Shown one piece after another: positions 28,301 through 43,300 of a stretch of 64,000 bases of DNA. The notes beneath the pieces were generated by a model, which was not told where the DNA came from, searched no databases, and worked only from the letters and a program-made list of their open reading frames with translations. The stretch spans positions 1 through 64,000 of the forward strand of contig VWPU01018998.1 of assembly GCA_013398955.1 (NCBI GenBank). The letters run 5' to 3'. Positions within the stretch are counted from its first letter, which is position 1; each line of letters opens with the position of its first letter. The position numbers and the translations under genes were made by a program. The DNA comes from Callaeas wilsoni (taxonomy: Eukaryota; Chordata; Aves; Passeriformes; Callaeidae).

Positions 28301-31300
28301 CTAAGAGGAGTCTATGATAGTGTTTTCATATCATTCCTATTGGAGGTCAGAGAACATTGAGCAGGTATTCTCTATATACAAACTTTAGATAAATTACAGA
28401 ATTGTATTTCTTTCTGCACTGAAACAGAAACCTGGTGGACCCAAAATTTCTGCATTGTCAAAAACAAACAAATGAAAAAACCCAATATAACATTCTAAAC
28501 TGTGTATTCAATTCAAATTCAGGGACATGTTATCAAAACTGACCCTCAAGATGTTCGACATTTCAAATCTCAAACTACAGTGCAAAGTCTATTCACTGAA
28601 TTTGTATTTTGGAATACTACAAAATAACAGTCAAAAAATATGCAAGCTTTGAGGAAAACTTATTGCAATAATTAAAACAGTGCACTTGAGCACTCTCAGC
28701 TCACAAGCTACTCAAACAAAAGAAACAAAACCTAAAGAGTCAGAAGCTATACAAAACAATTTAACTTAGATTCTACTTTACATCTTTAATTCACAACTAA
28801 GACTTTACAGGACTCTACTTAGCTACTGTAAAAAATATATGTGCAATAACTGGTAAAAAGTAATTTTAACTCAAAATTATTTTAATGATAAGTAAATGTT
28901 CTATAACTTCTGTATCTGTCTTGGAAAAATGATGGAAACATCTTCTTCTTGTAATAAAGCTATGTTCTTGACACTCAAAATTTAGCTTTAAGATGAGTGT
29001 ACAACCTGAAATTAAATTCCTCTCTCTAGAATTTAAAGGAAATACAGTACTTTAAATGTAGTAACAGAAGAGGGGAAAAATGCTTATCACTGTCACATAA
29101 GAAGAGGTAATGAACTCATTATGCAAGCGAAAATGGAGCAACTTAAGCAAAACATTCATAAATATTCTAGATGCTCACTCACAGAAAGCTAAGGCAATCT
29201 AAAGGTCATGCATATACAAGCCCCAAACCAGTAAGTTTCCCAGGCTACAAAAACTCATTTTCTCATTGTCTCAGTTTTAAAACTCATTAACATGACATCA
29301 AGTAAAGGTCTACATTTAGCTGTTCAATGTTGTGAGACAGGTCATAACAGGTAAAATAAATAATAAAAAAAAAAATAAAAAAAACATTAAATTCACAGGT
29401 GATCTGTATATTTTTAAGCCAGTAACCTTCTCACTGTTATAGCTACACAAAGCGGATGGGACAAAAAATTTAGAAGAAAACACTTTAAGAGACCCTGTAA
29501 CTCCCAGCAAGGTACATTCAGTACCAGATTCCAGGCACGTCCCACCACTGCTTTTCCATTCTCCCTTAGGAAGAAGGGCTGCTATTTCACTTCCACTAGT
29601 ATAATCAAGCCCCATATGCAGCAATTTAAAAAAAGGGTGAAGAAAAACATGTATCAGCAGAAGTAGGAATATTGGTCTCATCTTTGACAGAAAGACACAA
29701 AAAATGTATTAGTAAAGCATAGAGACTTAAGATCCTGGGAAGACAAAAACCAAGAAAAATAAATATAGGAGAGAGGAAAAGGGAATTGGATAAACAAAGA
29801 TAAATGATTCTTGAGAGTCTGGAATAAATCCAAGTTAAAAGAGATCGTATTAACTTGATTTCCAAGTCAAACTGATTTTGAGGTTTCTGGACCAACACAA
29901 ATATTTTGATCAGAAGAAAGCTGGATGGTTAAGTATACTTTCTTGATAACCCTGACAAATGAAGCTGTCGGGTGCAGTGAAGCAAAAAGATACAAAGCTT
30001 AGTGATTCCAAGTCACATGTAAGACACCAACAGTTTGAAATGCACCACAAAACTGCAGCATCAGCTGCAGAAACTAAACTGCTTATCCCACTGCAATTTC
30101 AATGACACCATTTAAGCCTGGAAATGCTACTATCATCTTTAAGTCTCTTCGTTTTCCTTCAGTATCTTTGTAATGTTTCTCTTTATGGCTCTGATATATC
30201 AAATATCACAGAAAAATTTGTGTCAAGACCTCGAGTCTCCAAGGGGTGTGGCTGCCTGTGCCCAGGACAGAGTGCTGTGGGAACAGCTGTGTGCAAAAGC
30301 AGTAAGAAGCAGGCATTTCCCCCTTTCCCCTGGGAGCAAGCTGTGCTGAAGATCAGGTCCTCACCTTCCAGAGCAACCCACACCTGCTGCACCTCAACCA
30401 TCTGTGTAAGTGTTTGTTACCACATTTGCCTCTTTAAAAAGACAGTGGACATCCTAGCAGAAAACAAAAAACCACAGAGCTGGGTAAGAGCCTTTAAACT
30501 CCAGGGCAAGGCATTTTAAAATCTATGGCAAGGCAACATCCCACTCCAAGACGACAGCAAGAAGACTTTAATTTTCACTACTTTGAACCACAGATTTTCA
30601 TGTGATGTCATCCTGGGAACTATATGAAGAGATTCCCTTTAATTTTTATCTATTGCTGAATCTGAAGAGTAATCTTCAAGATTATCTACAACAAAAGTTA
30701 AATATATTTGCCTTTAATTAAAAATGCATAACTCCTTTACACACCAACATTTTAAAGAAAGGTTAGGAGGTTGTTTTCCTTACCTTGCTTTTTGACATAG
30801 AATATGCCGCATCCTCTTTACTTTGTGATGCATCGTCCTTCCCTTTGTCAAAACCTTGAAGAAAAAACAGCATTGCTGCAAATGATTTAAATTCATTAAC
30901 AAAATTTACATGAGCTAGCCTTTGAAATAAATTTGCCAATGTGTTTAGCATAAAGTACAAGTAAATCGGATTTTCAAATAACATATACATACCAATATGT
31001 CTCATCAATTGAAAACATACCAGCTACTAGAATATACACTAATTTAATACCCACTGAGAGGCAAGAACAATCCACTGTATTTGGCCAATGCTGCACTGGA
31101 TCAAATAACCTGATGAACTAAAAATATAATGTGCCAACTTTTGTCCTTTTCTTTCTCATTCTCCCCTACCTGCATACATGCAGGCACAGAGAAGAGTACA
31201 AAATAAAGCCTATTTTGTTTTTTCATTTCTTTAGCTTTCTGTAGCTAGATAATTGTTAAATACCACCTACACAAAAGCCAATCTGATTAAAATCACCAGT

Positions 31301-34300
31301 TAATATTTTTTTGCAAGAAAACGAAAAAAGTTCCTTACATTAGCCTTGAATTTTTACTTTCAACTTGACACTGAAGAAGCATAACTACAAGGCTTTATAT
31401 TAAAACAGTTGTCAAAATCCCATGTTTTTCTTCTGTGACAAATCCCACACTTCCCCAGTATTCAAAAAGCAAAGTAAATCAGTGGATGTGCAACAATGGA
31501 AAACAGGGACACAACTGGTATGAGTGGTGCCACAGAACATATACTGAGAATCTGGCACCCTCTCACAGAAAAATCGCCCACTCTGCTTATGAGACACGTC
31601 ATCTCACTCGGTGATCCATTTTATTTGAAGAGGGTGGCAGCAGCATAAAGCTTTTGTAAACAGGAATAAAACAAACTGCACAATGCATTTATCTCAGTAA
31701 GTCAGCATGCCATCATTCACACAGCCTCTGGAGAGAAGGCAGATGAGACCATGAAGTCACGCATGGATTTCAGAACAGCCCAGGCAGCTGAAAAGTCTGG
31801 CACGGGGGTGTCCGAGAGCTGTGCCCACGAGAGGGCACGGCACCAGCAGGGACACCCTGCAGCCACGGCCACCACACCACACACAGCCCCAGCAGGGACA
31901 CCTGCACCCATGGCACCGCACCAGACATGGCCCCAGCAGGCACGATGCACGTATGGACACCACCCGTGTTCTGGAGCGTCCCTCTGGGCATGGTCCCAGC
32001 TTAGAAACACAAAGAGGTATTCTGATCCCTGCAATGAGAAGGCTTACCAGGGAAACTCCTTGCTTCCACATTCTTCAGGGGAATGTGTGTATGTGCGGGG
32101 AAACGAAGAGCTTTGAAAGAATTTTTAACTTTCTGTAGCAGTGTTGGGTACTTTGTCCATTGTAGGAATTTCTTTTTTATTATTATTATCTTCAGCCTTC
32201 CACAACTTATAATACTTAGAAAGTCTAACACAGAACTGATTCATTTGTCACAATTACACATCTTGGGAAGATTCATGGAGTTAAAGGGGCATTAGGTTGA
32301 TCTCCAGGTTACATGAGAAATTTGGAGATCTCCCTTGATTTTGGCCTGGCAATCAGTCTTTTGGGGTTTTTTCTCCCTTTCTATTTATTACTTTGTGCAG
32401 ATATTCTTTTTTAAGACCAGATTTTTAAAAATTATATTCTGCAGTACAGTATTTCATTTTATGTTCAAAGAAAGGAAGCCCTACATGCCTTTACAAACAA
32501 CTTTTACACATCTTCATAGAAGCCCCAGCTGGGCATAGTTCATTAAATCCTTCATTTTTAAATTCTTCCAACACATCTGCAATAGATATGTTCAGCTAAT
32601 GAAAACCTGTAATGCAGAAGACCATTTGACAACAGGGAAAAAGTACCTTGACAGGCAGAAGAGTTGTAGTACTAGGGAATCCACAAAAAATCCAGGCACA
32701 GGAAGCCACATTTCCTATATAATACCAAATGCAAAAGCACATTTTCTACAGCACTAGTTAACAGGCATGAAACGAAACAAAGGTTGTTTAAAGCCTCAGA
32801 GGCTAGATTTGCCTTAGTTGACTGAGAAGTTAACGGATTTGATGCCAGTGTTAGGCAGTCAAACACACACCAGAACCACAGCAGAGGCTTTCTCCTCATC
32901 CAGCACCCAAAAGAAATTCCTCAAAAGGAATCAAATCCCACTGAAAATGCAATGCAGGCATTTTCTAATTACTCTCCCATTTTTGTTTATTTAATGGCAC
33001 ATACAGAAGCCTTAGTGAGGCGAATCAGCAAGGAAGTGCTAAGTCAGGATTGTTCTTACAGAAGAGAAGCTATAATTCAAAGCTTGCTTCCTATAGCACA
33101 ACAGTTTTAAGGACTTGACACCCTTATCCAACAGACAGACATTTTTTATTTTCACAAGCAAGCTTTGCGTCAGTATCACCAAGATGAAATGAAACCAGAA
33201 ACAACTATTCTGTCCCAAAGAACTGGACATGAAGACCAAAGTTCGGCTGCATTTCCATGAATTTCACCTCCTCGCTTTCAGTGTCTCGAGCTGGAGAGGT
33301 GTGCGTGCCAGCTGACTCATGAACATACCACCACACCAACTGTTCCCCTCCTCACTCTCATGCTCAGAGAAGGGCTCTCTCAGGGGTTCATTAGCAAAGC
33401 CAAGCCAGGGTGCTGCACCTGCTGGAACACCTTGCACTGCCCCATCTTGGTCTGTGAGGAAACCCAGTCATCCAGCTCTGCATCCCCCAGCATCCTACTG
33501 GTAACCGCCCTCTCTGCAGAGGGATAAGCTCACAATACAGACAGCTATCTGGAGCAGAGACTGCCGGGCAACACGAGGCTAGAAGCAGGGTGTAATCAAA
33601 AGAAAGTGTTTCAAGTTTTTCAATGTTTATCAGCAGTGGTTTTTGGCTTAATATTTTAGCTTACTTGTTCTTTCCCACCTTGTAACTCAATCAGCAGCTC
33701 TTTAACAAAATAACCTGAGTTCACATTTCACAATGTAGAAATTCAGGTGTTGAAGACAGTCCCTTTCTGTAATTTCCTCTCTATTGAACCCTTTGAATTT
33801 ATGTATCATTTTCTATCTACAATCCTGAAAGCAACCTTTAGACTTAGGAGTGCCACTACTGTACTCTCCAAAGCAGTTCTGAGCATCAGCGACTGTGTTC
33901 AAAGCAACACTACATCTTAACAGACTTTCTCTGAGTGTGACCTTCCTTATCTTAACAGCACAGGTCCCATGGGCTCTGAAAGCTGATCCCAATGCCAGTG
34001 CAGTCAGCCACAGTTCATGGTATGACCTTACGAGCTAAGGGAAACTGTCCATTAATGCGTTCCTACTGTGAGCACTCAGCATGTTCTTCCAAAACTTGCA
34101 GGTGATAATCTACATTAAAACTCATTAGGAGCTTTCAGATAGATCTAAGAGCCTGATAGAGGAACCAGAACCCTTGCATGCAAGAGGTCAATGAAACAAA
34201 ATCAAACAGTGCTGCTTTAGAGATTGAGCCAGATTATGTAGTCAATACAAACAAACAAACAAAAATGTTTCAAAACTCTGTTGTTGACAGAAAAAAGGCT

Positions 34301-37300
34301 ATATAAACTGTAAGATTAAAGACTGTTTAGGATAAAGACTGTGTCAGGGTACAGTTTCAAACAAAACTGTCAGGGTAATAGATTTCAATTTTCAAGCATA
34401 ACACATTTTTTAAAGTTGCACCCACAATCTGTCCCTTCAATCAGTTTTGAAGGAAGGGAAAAGGCAAAACCAATCACATAGCTCTTACATCTCGAATACT
34501 GGTTTTGTGCCTCTCAAATGCCAACTGCAATCATGATACATGAGAAAAATACATCAGAAAATAAACATGTTACTTTTTAATGTCAGATCTATTTTATTCA
34601 TAAAAGAAATAATTACTATCCACTAGAGGCTCTTTTTCGAAGCTATACATACAGAAAAAACAGTAGGAGAGCAATGCAATGCATGAAAAGATCACAAATA
34701 GCAATCCAAGCAACAATATTACCGACTTTCAAGTGAAAAGAAAGGAACAGCTTGATTTGATTACTGGTGTGCGTGTGCATGTGCAGTTCTAAGGAACAAA
34801 TAAGCGAGCTTGAAAATGCTTCTGGAAGAACGATGAGCTGTACTTGGTGGGAATTATCAATACTGGTGCTATATAATAAACACATCAGGAAAAAAAGGAA
34901 AAATCTTCTTAAAGAATCGAACACAAGGAACAACAGTCTTTTTAACTGACTGACTTCCAAAAGCATGTTGACAACCAGATTTAAGAGTACAATCCCATAT
35001 TAACTAATTCAGATTCCTCCATGGACTTTGAAAGTGAAGTAATCAGAAAAGTAAGCAAAGTCCTTTTATGTATTTTCTCACAGTCGTGTTTTCCTTTGTA
35101 AGTACCATATAAAATAAAAAAAACAAACCAAAGACTGTCATCACTGTAATTATACATGAGTATCTTTTAGATAGACAATTACTCTTTGCTTAAACCAATC
35201 TGAAAGAGTATATAAAGAATGTTTATTAAGCATCTTAGGAACGTTGAAATTCTTCAGAAATATATGGAAGATTCCAAAAAAGAAAGCATTTTTTAATTCT
35301 ATGTACACACTTGAATTTTTTCATTAAAAACTGCTTTCCACTTATTCTGCATTTTAAGTAGTCATTCATTGTCTGCTTATGAATAGTGATCAGCTTTAAT
35401 TGCAGAATTCTATACAGAAGAGAAGCAAATACAAAATGAAACGCTTTTTCTTTTTCACTAGTTACCAGACTACACGTTTATTTTAAAGGTAGGAAGCATC
35501 TGTCTAGTTGCCAACCCCATGCTTTCAAGCTTTGAGATCTTTTATTTCGTAAGCAGCTTGAATAAAACTCAGTGTTAGATTTTTGGTAGAAGGCTAATCA
35601 TTTCCTGAAGCAGAGTGAAAGGGAACATTCCAGGATAAAACAAGTTTAATAAAACACAGTGTCTGCAGAGACCCTCTAATCGTCAGCCTGCAGCCTGTCC
35701 CCCATGCTCTGCACCCAACTCTGCTCCAGGGCTTCAGAACCAGGGCTTACAAATTCAGCGAGCCATGCTGCAGGAGGCATGCAATAGAAAGTGAAAACTA
35801 TTTTATTCCCCGCCCCCCCCCTTCCTTCTCCCCTCAACATCCTGGCCCCATGGGACTACACAATAAAGTGCATCTCTGCGCATGCACAAGACAAATCACA
35901 CATCCAGAGCAATTCTGGAAAGAATGAGCAATTTGTACTATGTCCCCCTTCAGGAATGGGTGACCTTGTAACACATTTTCAAGCACTGAGGCTTTCTGAA
36001 ATAAACTGCTGAAATTCAGGTACCTACATCAGAAGTGCAATTATGAACAATGAAACTCTATGAATTCATTTCAATATTCCAGTACTGATTTTCAGGAAAC
36101 AACAAATACGAGCAAAAGGAGACTGAAGCTTTTTCAGGAGTTTTACATCTTCAAAATCTTGCACTACAGAGTTTAGCAAGGCTATGTTTTTAGCCCTCAT
36201 TTTCTATCTTGTAATTTTATGTCAAACCGTTGATGACCAGCCTGCAGATTTTCCAGTAGTTACAGCTAAACGAAAACCTTCTGCTGTACCTTACAATTTT
36301 AAAGCAGATCCACTGTATGTGTGTGGTAGAGGGCAGGGGTGGGGGGGCAGTGGAAAGTACAAGAGAAGAAGGCATTTTTAAACCACATCACAGAACCTCA
36401 CTCCTAAAAGCCCAAACAACCAAAACAAACATTACAGTCAGTCTCAAATACATCAATGCATTTTAAAGTGAGATTTGTGGCAGTGTAAAAGCTAACATAT
36501 TTGTCTGCCTGTCTGCAAATCCTGCCACTACAAAGAGCTGTTATCTAAATGCATACACACAATACTCTTTCCGATTTCTACCAACATCTCAGTACATCAC
36601 TTTCATTCAAGCGTAAAAATTTGAGGTGGAAATTATATTCGCTTCTGCATGTTTTAAGAAATGCAAGACCGAAACAAACCTGGTAAAGCAGGAGAGAGCT
36701 CATGATATCCGCCAAATGAAGCATTCCGGATGAGCTTTCGGCCACCAGCTCTTGGAGAAAACACAGATGAAATCCCAGCACATGAAGAAAACCTACGTCG
36801 CACCGGACCTTCTTCCTTCATGAGTTAAGGTGTTTGTGTAAGGATTATGTTCTCTGTGAAAGCTGGTTAGCATAAGCTGCTTGGAACAAGAGTGTTGCAG
36901 TAGCAGCCTTTTACCTCACATTCTGATGAGTAAGATACAAAAGAGGAAAAAAAAGAAACAAACGAAGGGCGCACATGAAAAATGCAGTGAAGAGACAGAG
37001 GCTGCCAAATCAGCAGCAAGCCAAGCAACACTATACTCCTCTCATCAAAGCCCTTAGGATGCTTAAAGTGGAATGGCTTCACTTTGGCTCTTTTTTCTGG
37101 GAAACACACCACACCTCATTTTTTCTCTCTCAGTTTTGGCCCTACTCATTTCGAAGCACACAAAAATGGTATTTATGTTTTAAAGATTCCTTAAATCAAG
37201 TTCCTGTTAGTCTTTCAAGTCCCAAATTTATACTGCACGAAGGACAACTCATGAGCTATGTGGCTTCCCTGTTTGATATTGTGGTATGCTCTGGGAATCT

Positions 37301-40300
37301 GAAAAAGGAGTCAATCGTTTGTATTATGCAGCCAAATTGAACTTTGCTGTTCATGCACTCACCTAACTAGTTTCTGTCAACTGACTGCCATGGCCTCTAC
37401 ATTTTCATTTCTTATTTTTATTTAAAAGGTGAGGCAATTGCTTTTTCTTCTTAAAACTCTCCCATATTTTTATAAAACCAGCCTGACTCCTGGAAGAGCT
37501 GCCCTAAATAATCTCCACAAAAAAGGCTTTTTATTATTAATGCCTCAAATATTTTATTCAATGAATAAAACACTTAAATGGACCAACTTACATTTGAAAC
37601 ATGAAAAGATTCCAGTAAGTGGTGCTTCAAGACTAGAAATTTGCTGATCCAAACTCCTCCTGCTGGCAGCTACCAGAATAAAGTAAAATAATCTCCCCCT
37701 AACCTCCTTCATCCACTGCTCGTTACATCAGCAGCCTCTTTGCTGCGATGACCAGCATGCACAGCCACCCTTCTGCATATGTGGAACTTCTTTCCTATTG
37801 GGTGTTTCTCTTCTGGTCTCACACTCCTCACCACAACACCTTATTTCTGACAAAACAGGTTTTGAAACCTTCTCTGCTAAAAACCAGGACAATAGGACAC
37901 CAAGAATTGGCTTGAAAATAATAACTTGATTTCTACCTTACTCCATGCTAGAGGTCTCCTTTTCTTACAAAGTGAAACACATGCCATAAATTAAATCAAT
38001 AGTAGCGTGAATGTGATCAATCCTCAAATAATACTATTTACTCCATCTCCTTATACAAAGAAGTGTTGTTAACTTCCCAATATATGACAAGGTAAAAAGA
38101 CAAACAAGAAAAAAAAAATACGGGGCATGGATAGCCATCAATAGAAACCATTATACACTATATGAAAAACATGATTCACTTAAGCACAGGGAGTAGGAAA
38201 AACTGGATGAGCATCATGTATTCAGGCCTGTCTACATTTATCCAATCCTGCATCTCACACTTCTTTCAGCTGAAACAGTCCTTATCCAGATGTCCCAGAA
38301 GGAACAGAAAAAGCAGCTAAAAAACTAAAGGAGTGGAGTGGTGGGGCAATGAGGAGGAAATGCAAGGAGGGAGAACACCTTTTTTTCTGTTTCAGTTTTT
38401 TTTTTGTTTTGTTTTAATAAACACAGCTCCATATCACCTCTCCAAATCTGTCTTAACTACAGAACAGAGCAAATACCTTGGTCCAAAATCTATTCGGAAT
38501 ACACGTTCTCTTTTTTCTAACTAAAATCAAGAGAAAGCTGCAGTAGAACTCCCCTTACACACAGAAGGAACTGTATCCTCTCATTACAGACCTCCCTTGC
38601 CCAGTTAATGGGGCTGTTATCTCCTCTTTCAGAGCCAGGGCTGTGACCCTGCCCAGAAGGCTCTGCTGACACTGGTATCCGCCGTTTCCATGTCTCCTAC
38701 TGGAATGGCTGGGTCACAGAGACTAAAGGGAGGGGAGGCTCCTCCATCACACACCGCACACCACTTGCTCTGCGTCTGCCTCCAGCTGCTGGGCCCTACC
38801 GACCATGCCTGCCAGCCCACCAGCTTGCTTCACAACTCAGTCTTCTCTGCCACTTGATGTTCACATGACTAAAAAGTGGCTACACATTCAGAGGTTTCAG
38901 GAAACAACATAATCCTGAAGGCTTTTCCCTTACTTCTCTCCATGCCCTCTCAGGTCCCTTGACACTGCTCATGTAGCCAAACTGTAAACAGGAACAGATT
39001 AAAATACCTCTTTCTCCTTCCTATGCCCTTTTCTCCATTTAGAACTGAAAGCGAACTCTTTGGGTAGATAAAATTAGGAATTTCAATATGGATAACGTTA
39101 CATTTCCCCTCTCTGAGGCTCTCTCCAGTCAAGGAAGCTGTTATCCAGGTATTCTAAGCACCTTCTGCTTTAACTCAACAGCAACACAGGAGAGGCAGGC
39201 TCCGAGCCTTTTACCAAAATACGACTCTGTCTCACCACCACAACAGAGGAGGAAAAGAAAAAGATGGAATTTAAGCTTTCTCCTTCATCTCCTCACCTCT
39301 TCCCCCCCGCCAAGACCAAAAAAATCCCATAAATCCTTTTTCTTCTTCTCTCCTTCCTGGAAATAAATTCAGACAGAGTAGGTCCATCTACTGATGAAAT
39401 CAGACTTCGTGATCTTAGACCAACGTCCCAGGTGGCTTTCTATCCTTTTGATATTAGTTTCCAGTGCTTTAAGAATTGATATACTTAGAAAATGCACTCT
39501 CACATCTCACATCTTAGAAGTTTACACAGTTTCAGATACTCACAAACAGAACTACAGCCAAGTCCAGCTGCGTAAGTCAGATATGGCAGAAAAGCCTGCA
39601 TAAACAGGGAACTATTTGCACTTTAGCCTAAAGGCATCAGGTGCATGACACAGTGTATCTGTATATGAATACATGAGTTTTTTCATAGCAAAAGTTCCAG
39701 TCACGATAGGAGGCACTAGACTAAGTATGCCACTGAAAGAGAAAAAAAAGTTTCCTGCTTTCTCTGTTTTATAGAACACCTATATCAGTAAGAAGACAAA
39801 AGTCCCAACATGACTGAAATATTTAGTTCATGTGTCTTGGGGGAGCGTGGGGGGAGCACAAGGGGAAGAATCCATTCTCAGTCAGTCTGTTGAATATCTC
39901 TTTAAGAGGAAGAAAACTTATTTAATATATACATTTTTCTAAAGGACAGAACACATTTCTCACACCAGATAGTGAATCAGAGCTTCTTCAATAGTAAATG
40001 CTGGCTGAAAACCAAATCATAATCCTGTGCTTAAGACATTCCTCCAGGATATTGCCTGGAGCAAAATGTAAGTCTCAGTGTACAAAACAAAGTCAAATAG
40101 AAGATACATGGAGTTCCAACAACTTGTGAACACTTTTGACAAGTCTGGTTTTAGGTTTAAAACATTTCTCCAATGGAAAAACATTTACAGCTGAGAAAAA
40201 CACAGTCTTATCAAGAAAGATCTCTCTAAATTGTACAGGCATGAATTCAGTGAAATTAAACTCAAATCAAATCTATCTGGACTACCCAAATGAGGCATTT

Positions 40301-43300
40301 TAACTATAATAATCCTTTTTATATAGATTTTAAACATTTAGAATAACAAACACTCTACAAACTGATACTGATGTAGTAACACAACTAAGAGCATGTCTAG
40401 TGATGCAAAGTAAAAAAATAATCCTTTTCCCCTTACAGGTACCCAAGGAAAAGCCAAAATCTTCTTAAAAGCAAACTCTGAAAGCTAGAGAGGAAAGAAG
40501 GAGGAAGGAAAGGTTGGTGTAGCAGAGGCAGGCAGAGGCTTTTTAGACTTGCCCTGCAATTTTGACAGTAATGTGCCCTGACATTTCAACATCGCTACCT
40601 TTTCCAGTAGAATTCTTCTCCTCATCTGTGAAAAGGTCATAAATAATTCTCTATATGCAGTACAAACACACTCTTTGCAGCAAGCAGAAAACAGAAAACA
40701 GCTAGACTATCATATCTATGAAGGTTTTATGCAACAACTGATTTTCATTTGTGGATTTGATGTAAAAGAGGTTTTCTCCTATTTAATAAAAAGGGTACTA
40801 AAGATATACTTGCCTTCAGCACTGATATTTGATTCAGAAAAAAATTATACCTAACCCATGAGGCTACAAGTTGGAGAGTAATTTAGAGAGGTAAATTTCT
40901 TTCACCAAATATTCTTCTGTTCTCTGGTATTTCCAAGTCCAGTGTAGTTTAGCTGAGGAGTAATTCCAGAGGCAAGCCTGAGAGTGGTGATGAATGACCA
41001 CCAAGACTCCCCATACAGTGCTGGCAACTGTCCTTGGCTGCACGTCCTCATTGCTAACAGCCTGCTCAGCTCCTCCCACACGGGGTAAATAGCCTTGCTC
41101 ACTGCTCAGCTTTCAACATTGTCATCTCAGCCCTTATGAAATTCTCAAAGTCACGGCTCAGGTTCAAGTAGGCCAGTCCTGCAGATACTGTCACGAAGAA
41201 AGAGAACTTGCTTGAGATGTTTCACAGCCATCAGCCCTGCTGTGCCTTTTAAACCCAGTACCACACTTTCATAAAGCTATAACCCACACAGAAAGGAGTA
41301 TATGCAATTTACTCAAGCCACAAATGCTGGGTGGAGTAGCATTTCAGAAATGGCAAGTTCTAATAAACACAATGACTTGCAGAGAGGAATGTGCCAGAGT
41401 ACGCATGACAGTAAGAAAGCAGGAGGTCAGAATAATGTACTCAGGAGACCAACCACAAACAGCAGAACTTCAAACATTTTACAAGAAATTCAGTCTTATA
41501 ACACAGACTAAGATCACATTATTTAGGGCTCAAGCTCCTTCCTCCTACTTTGACCAAAGCCTCACTCACATCCCATTTAAAACAAGTATCACTAAAGCTA
41601 CTCCAAATAAGACACACAGTTTTGTAGAACTGGGGCTTCACTTCCATACTCCATCGAAAAACTGAAAAGTGACCACTCATGTCCCTGGGCTCAGTTCCCT
41701 GCAGCAGGACAACAGACATTAATCCAATACCACCTAAAGAACAACCAGTGCCCATGGCTCCCGCACGCTGTTGGTTACAAAATACTTCCTCATCATCAAA
41801 AGCAAGGCAAGACAAATTAAAATACCTCCTAATAAAACAACAAGAAAGGCCAAGAGTCTCCAAGCATGAGGACTTGCAAGGTTTTAGAAAGAATTCCTAT
41901 GCGACAGGAAAAAGCAAAAGCGTTAACATTTTTCTAAGACATTAAATGCATTTACTCTGCAGAGAAGGTGCCGTACTTCAGAAGCAACACTTTGTTAGTA
42001 TGAAAGTATTAAGAAAAGGTTTTTGGAGAGCCTCAAGTAGACCTTTTAACAGTTTTTTCTTTAGCAGTGAGACAATGAGACAGACTTATGGGAAGATGAA
42101 GTGAAGTAACAACGCATGACATGCTTAGTAATAAATTGTTCTTACTGTGTCAAGATAGTAAGTTATTTAGCCATTCTTCAGCTTCTCTATTCAAAGAACA
42201 GATGTAGTGAAGGGAAACAGGAGACTGAATGAAGTTACTTCCATGACTAAGTCTGCCTACATGTAGAGAGTAAACTCATAGGAAACGTGAAAAGAAAAAC
42301 AGAAATTGCTATTAAAGACAAAATATAACCCAACTATCCAGGAAACAGCTTGGTCTGGAACCAGATTGATTGGCAAGATTTTGCCATCTGCAAGCCAAAT
42401 ACTATTATCAAAAAGAATTATTAATATACTGAAAGCACTAGCTGGGAAAAAAAAATAACAGCACAAACTGGCATTTAAGCAGTGATGAACTGGCAGTGGA
42501 GTTACAGCCCCGCCCGTGCTCGATGCAGCCACCTGCTGTAATTATGGGCAGCAGGACTTCTCTCCCCAGCTCCAAGGCAGTTCCTCTCTGCTGTGGCTTC
42601 AGTCCCATGCATCCATATGAAAGAACAGGCTCTCGTGACCTCTTGGCAGAAACGTGCCCAGAGCACCACAGCCAAGTGCCTGTCTCAGGTAGAGCTGCTA
42701 ATACTTTGAAAAGACTTCTAGTTCAGTGCCACAGGGCTGTATATTTCCTTCCATTGGTGCACAGTAATCTGTCTTCCACTGACAGCTGGGTAAGAAGAGA
42801 TGCATTGCTGTATCTCCAGGGCTTCTTGCATACCAACCACCAGGAACTCAGAACAGGGATGAGGAGTCAGGAGCTCCAAGACCTTTGTCACTGCCCTTTG
42901 TGAATAAAGCTGCAAGTCGCACAGGTCAACAACAAATCAGCTTTAACTTGTTAGTTACCTTGGGTACACACTCAGTAACATCTGAGTCTGGTATTTTCTG
43001 GGTCATTAAGGCTCCAAAGGCATCTCATCCCTTCAACAGCTAGTAACTGTTCTTTAGGACCTACTGCTTGAAAATGCCTATTCTTCCCTTTCCACCTTCT
43101 CTCACACACGAAATTAGTTAATTTCTATTTTCTTCAACACTGCAGCATCCTGTGTATTAAAATCCTAGCACTAGCATATCCTTTAAATGTTTCTTCTGGA
43201 GTTGTTTAAAGCACAAGCTCAGCACAACCAAAAATGCCCAAAATCACCTTCACTTCCTTCAAATTCACAGTGATCATCATCATCACCGGCAGACAGGTAA

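Noticed and set aside
31717..32138. Six overlapping ORFs on both strands
   Set aside because: They cover a degenerate minisatellite, and all frames are open for compositional reasons.
42496..42903. 135-codon plus-strand ORF in a GC-richer stretch
   Set aside because: No recognisable family, no promoter or splice context; GC-rich composition alone explains the absence of stops.
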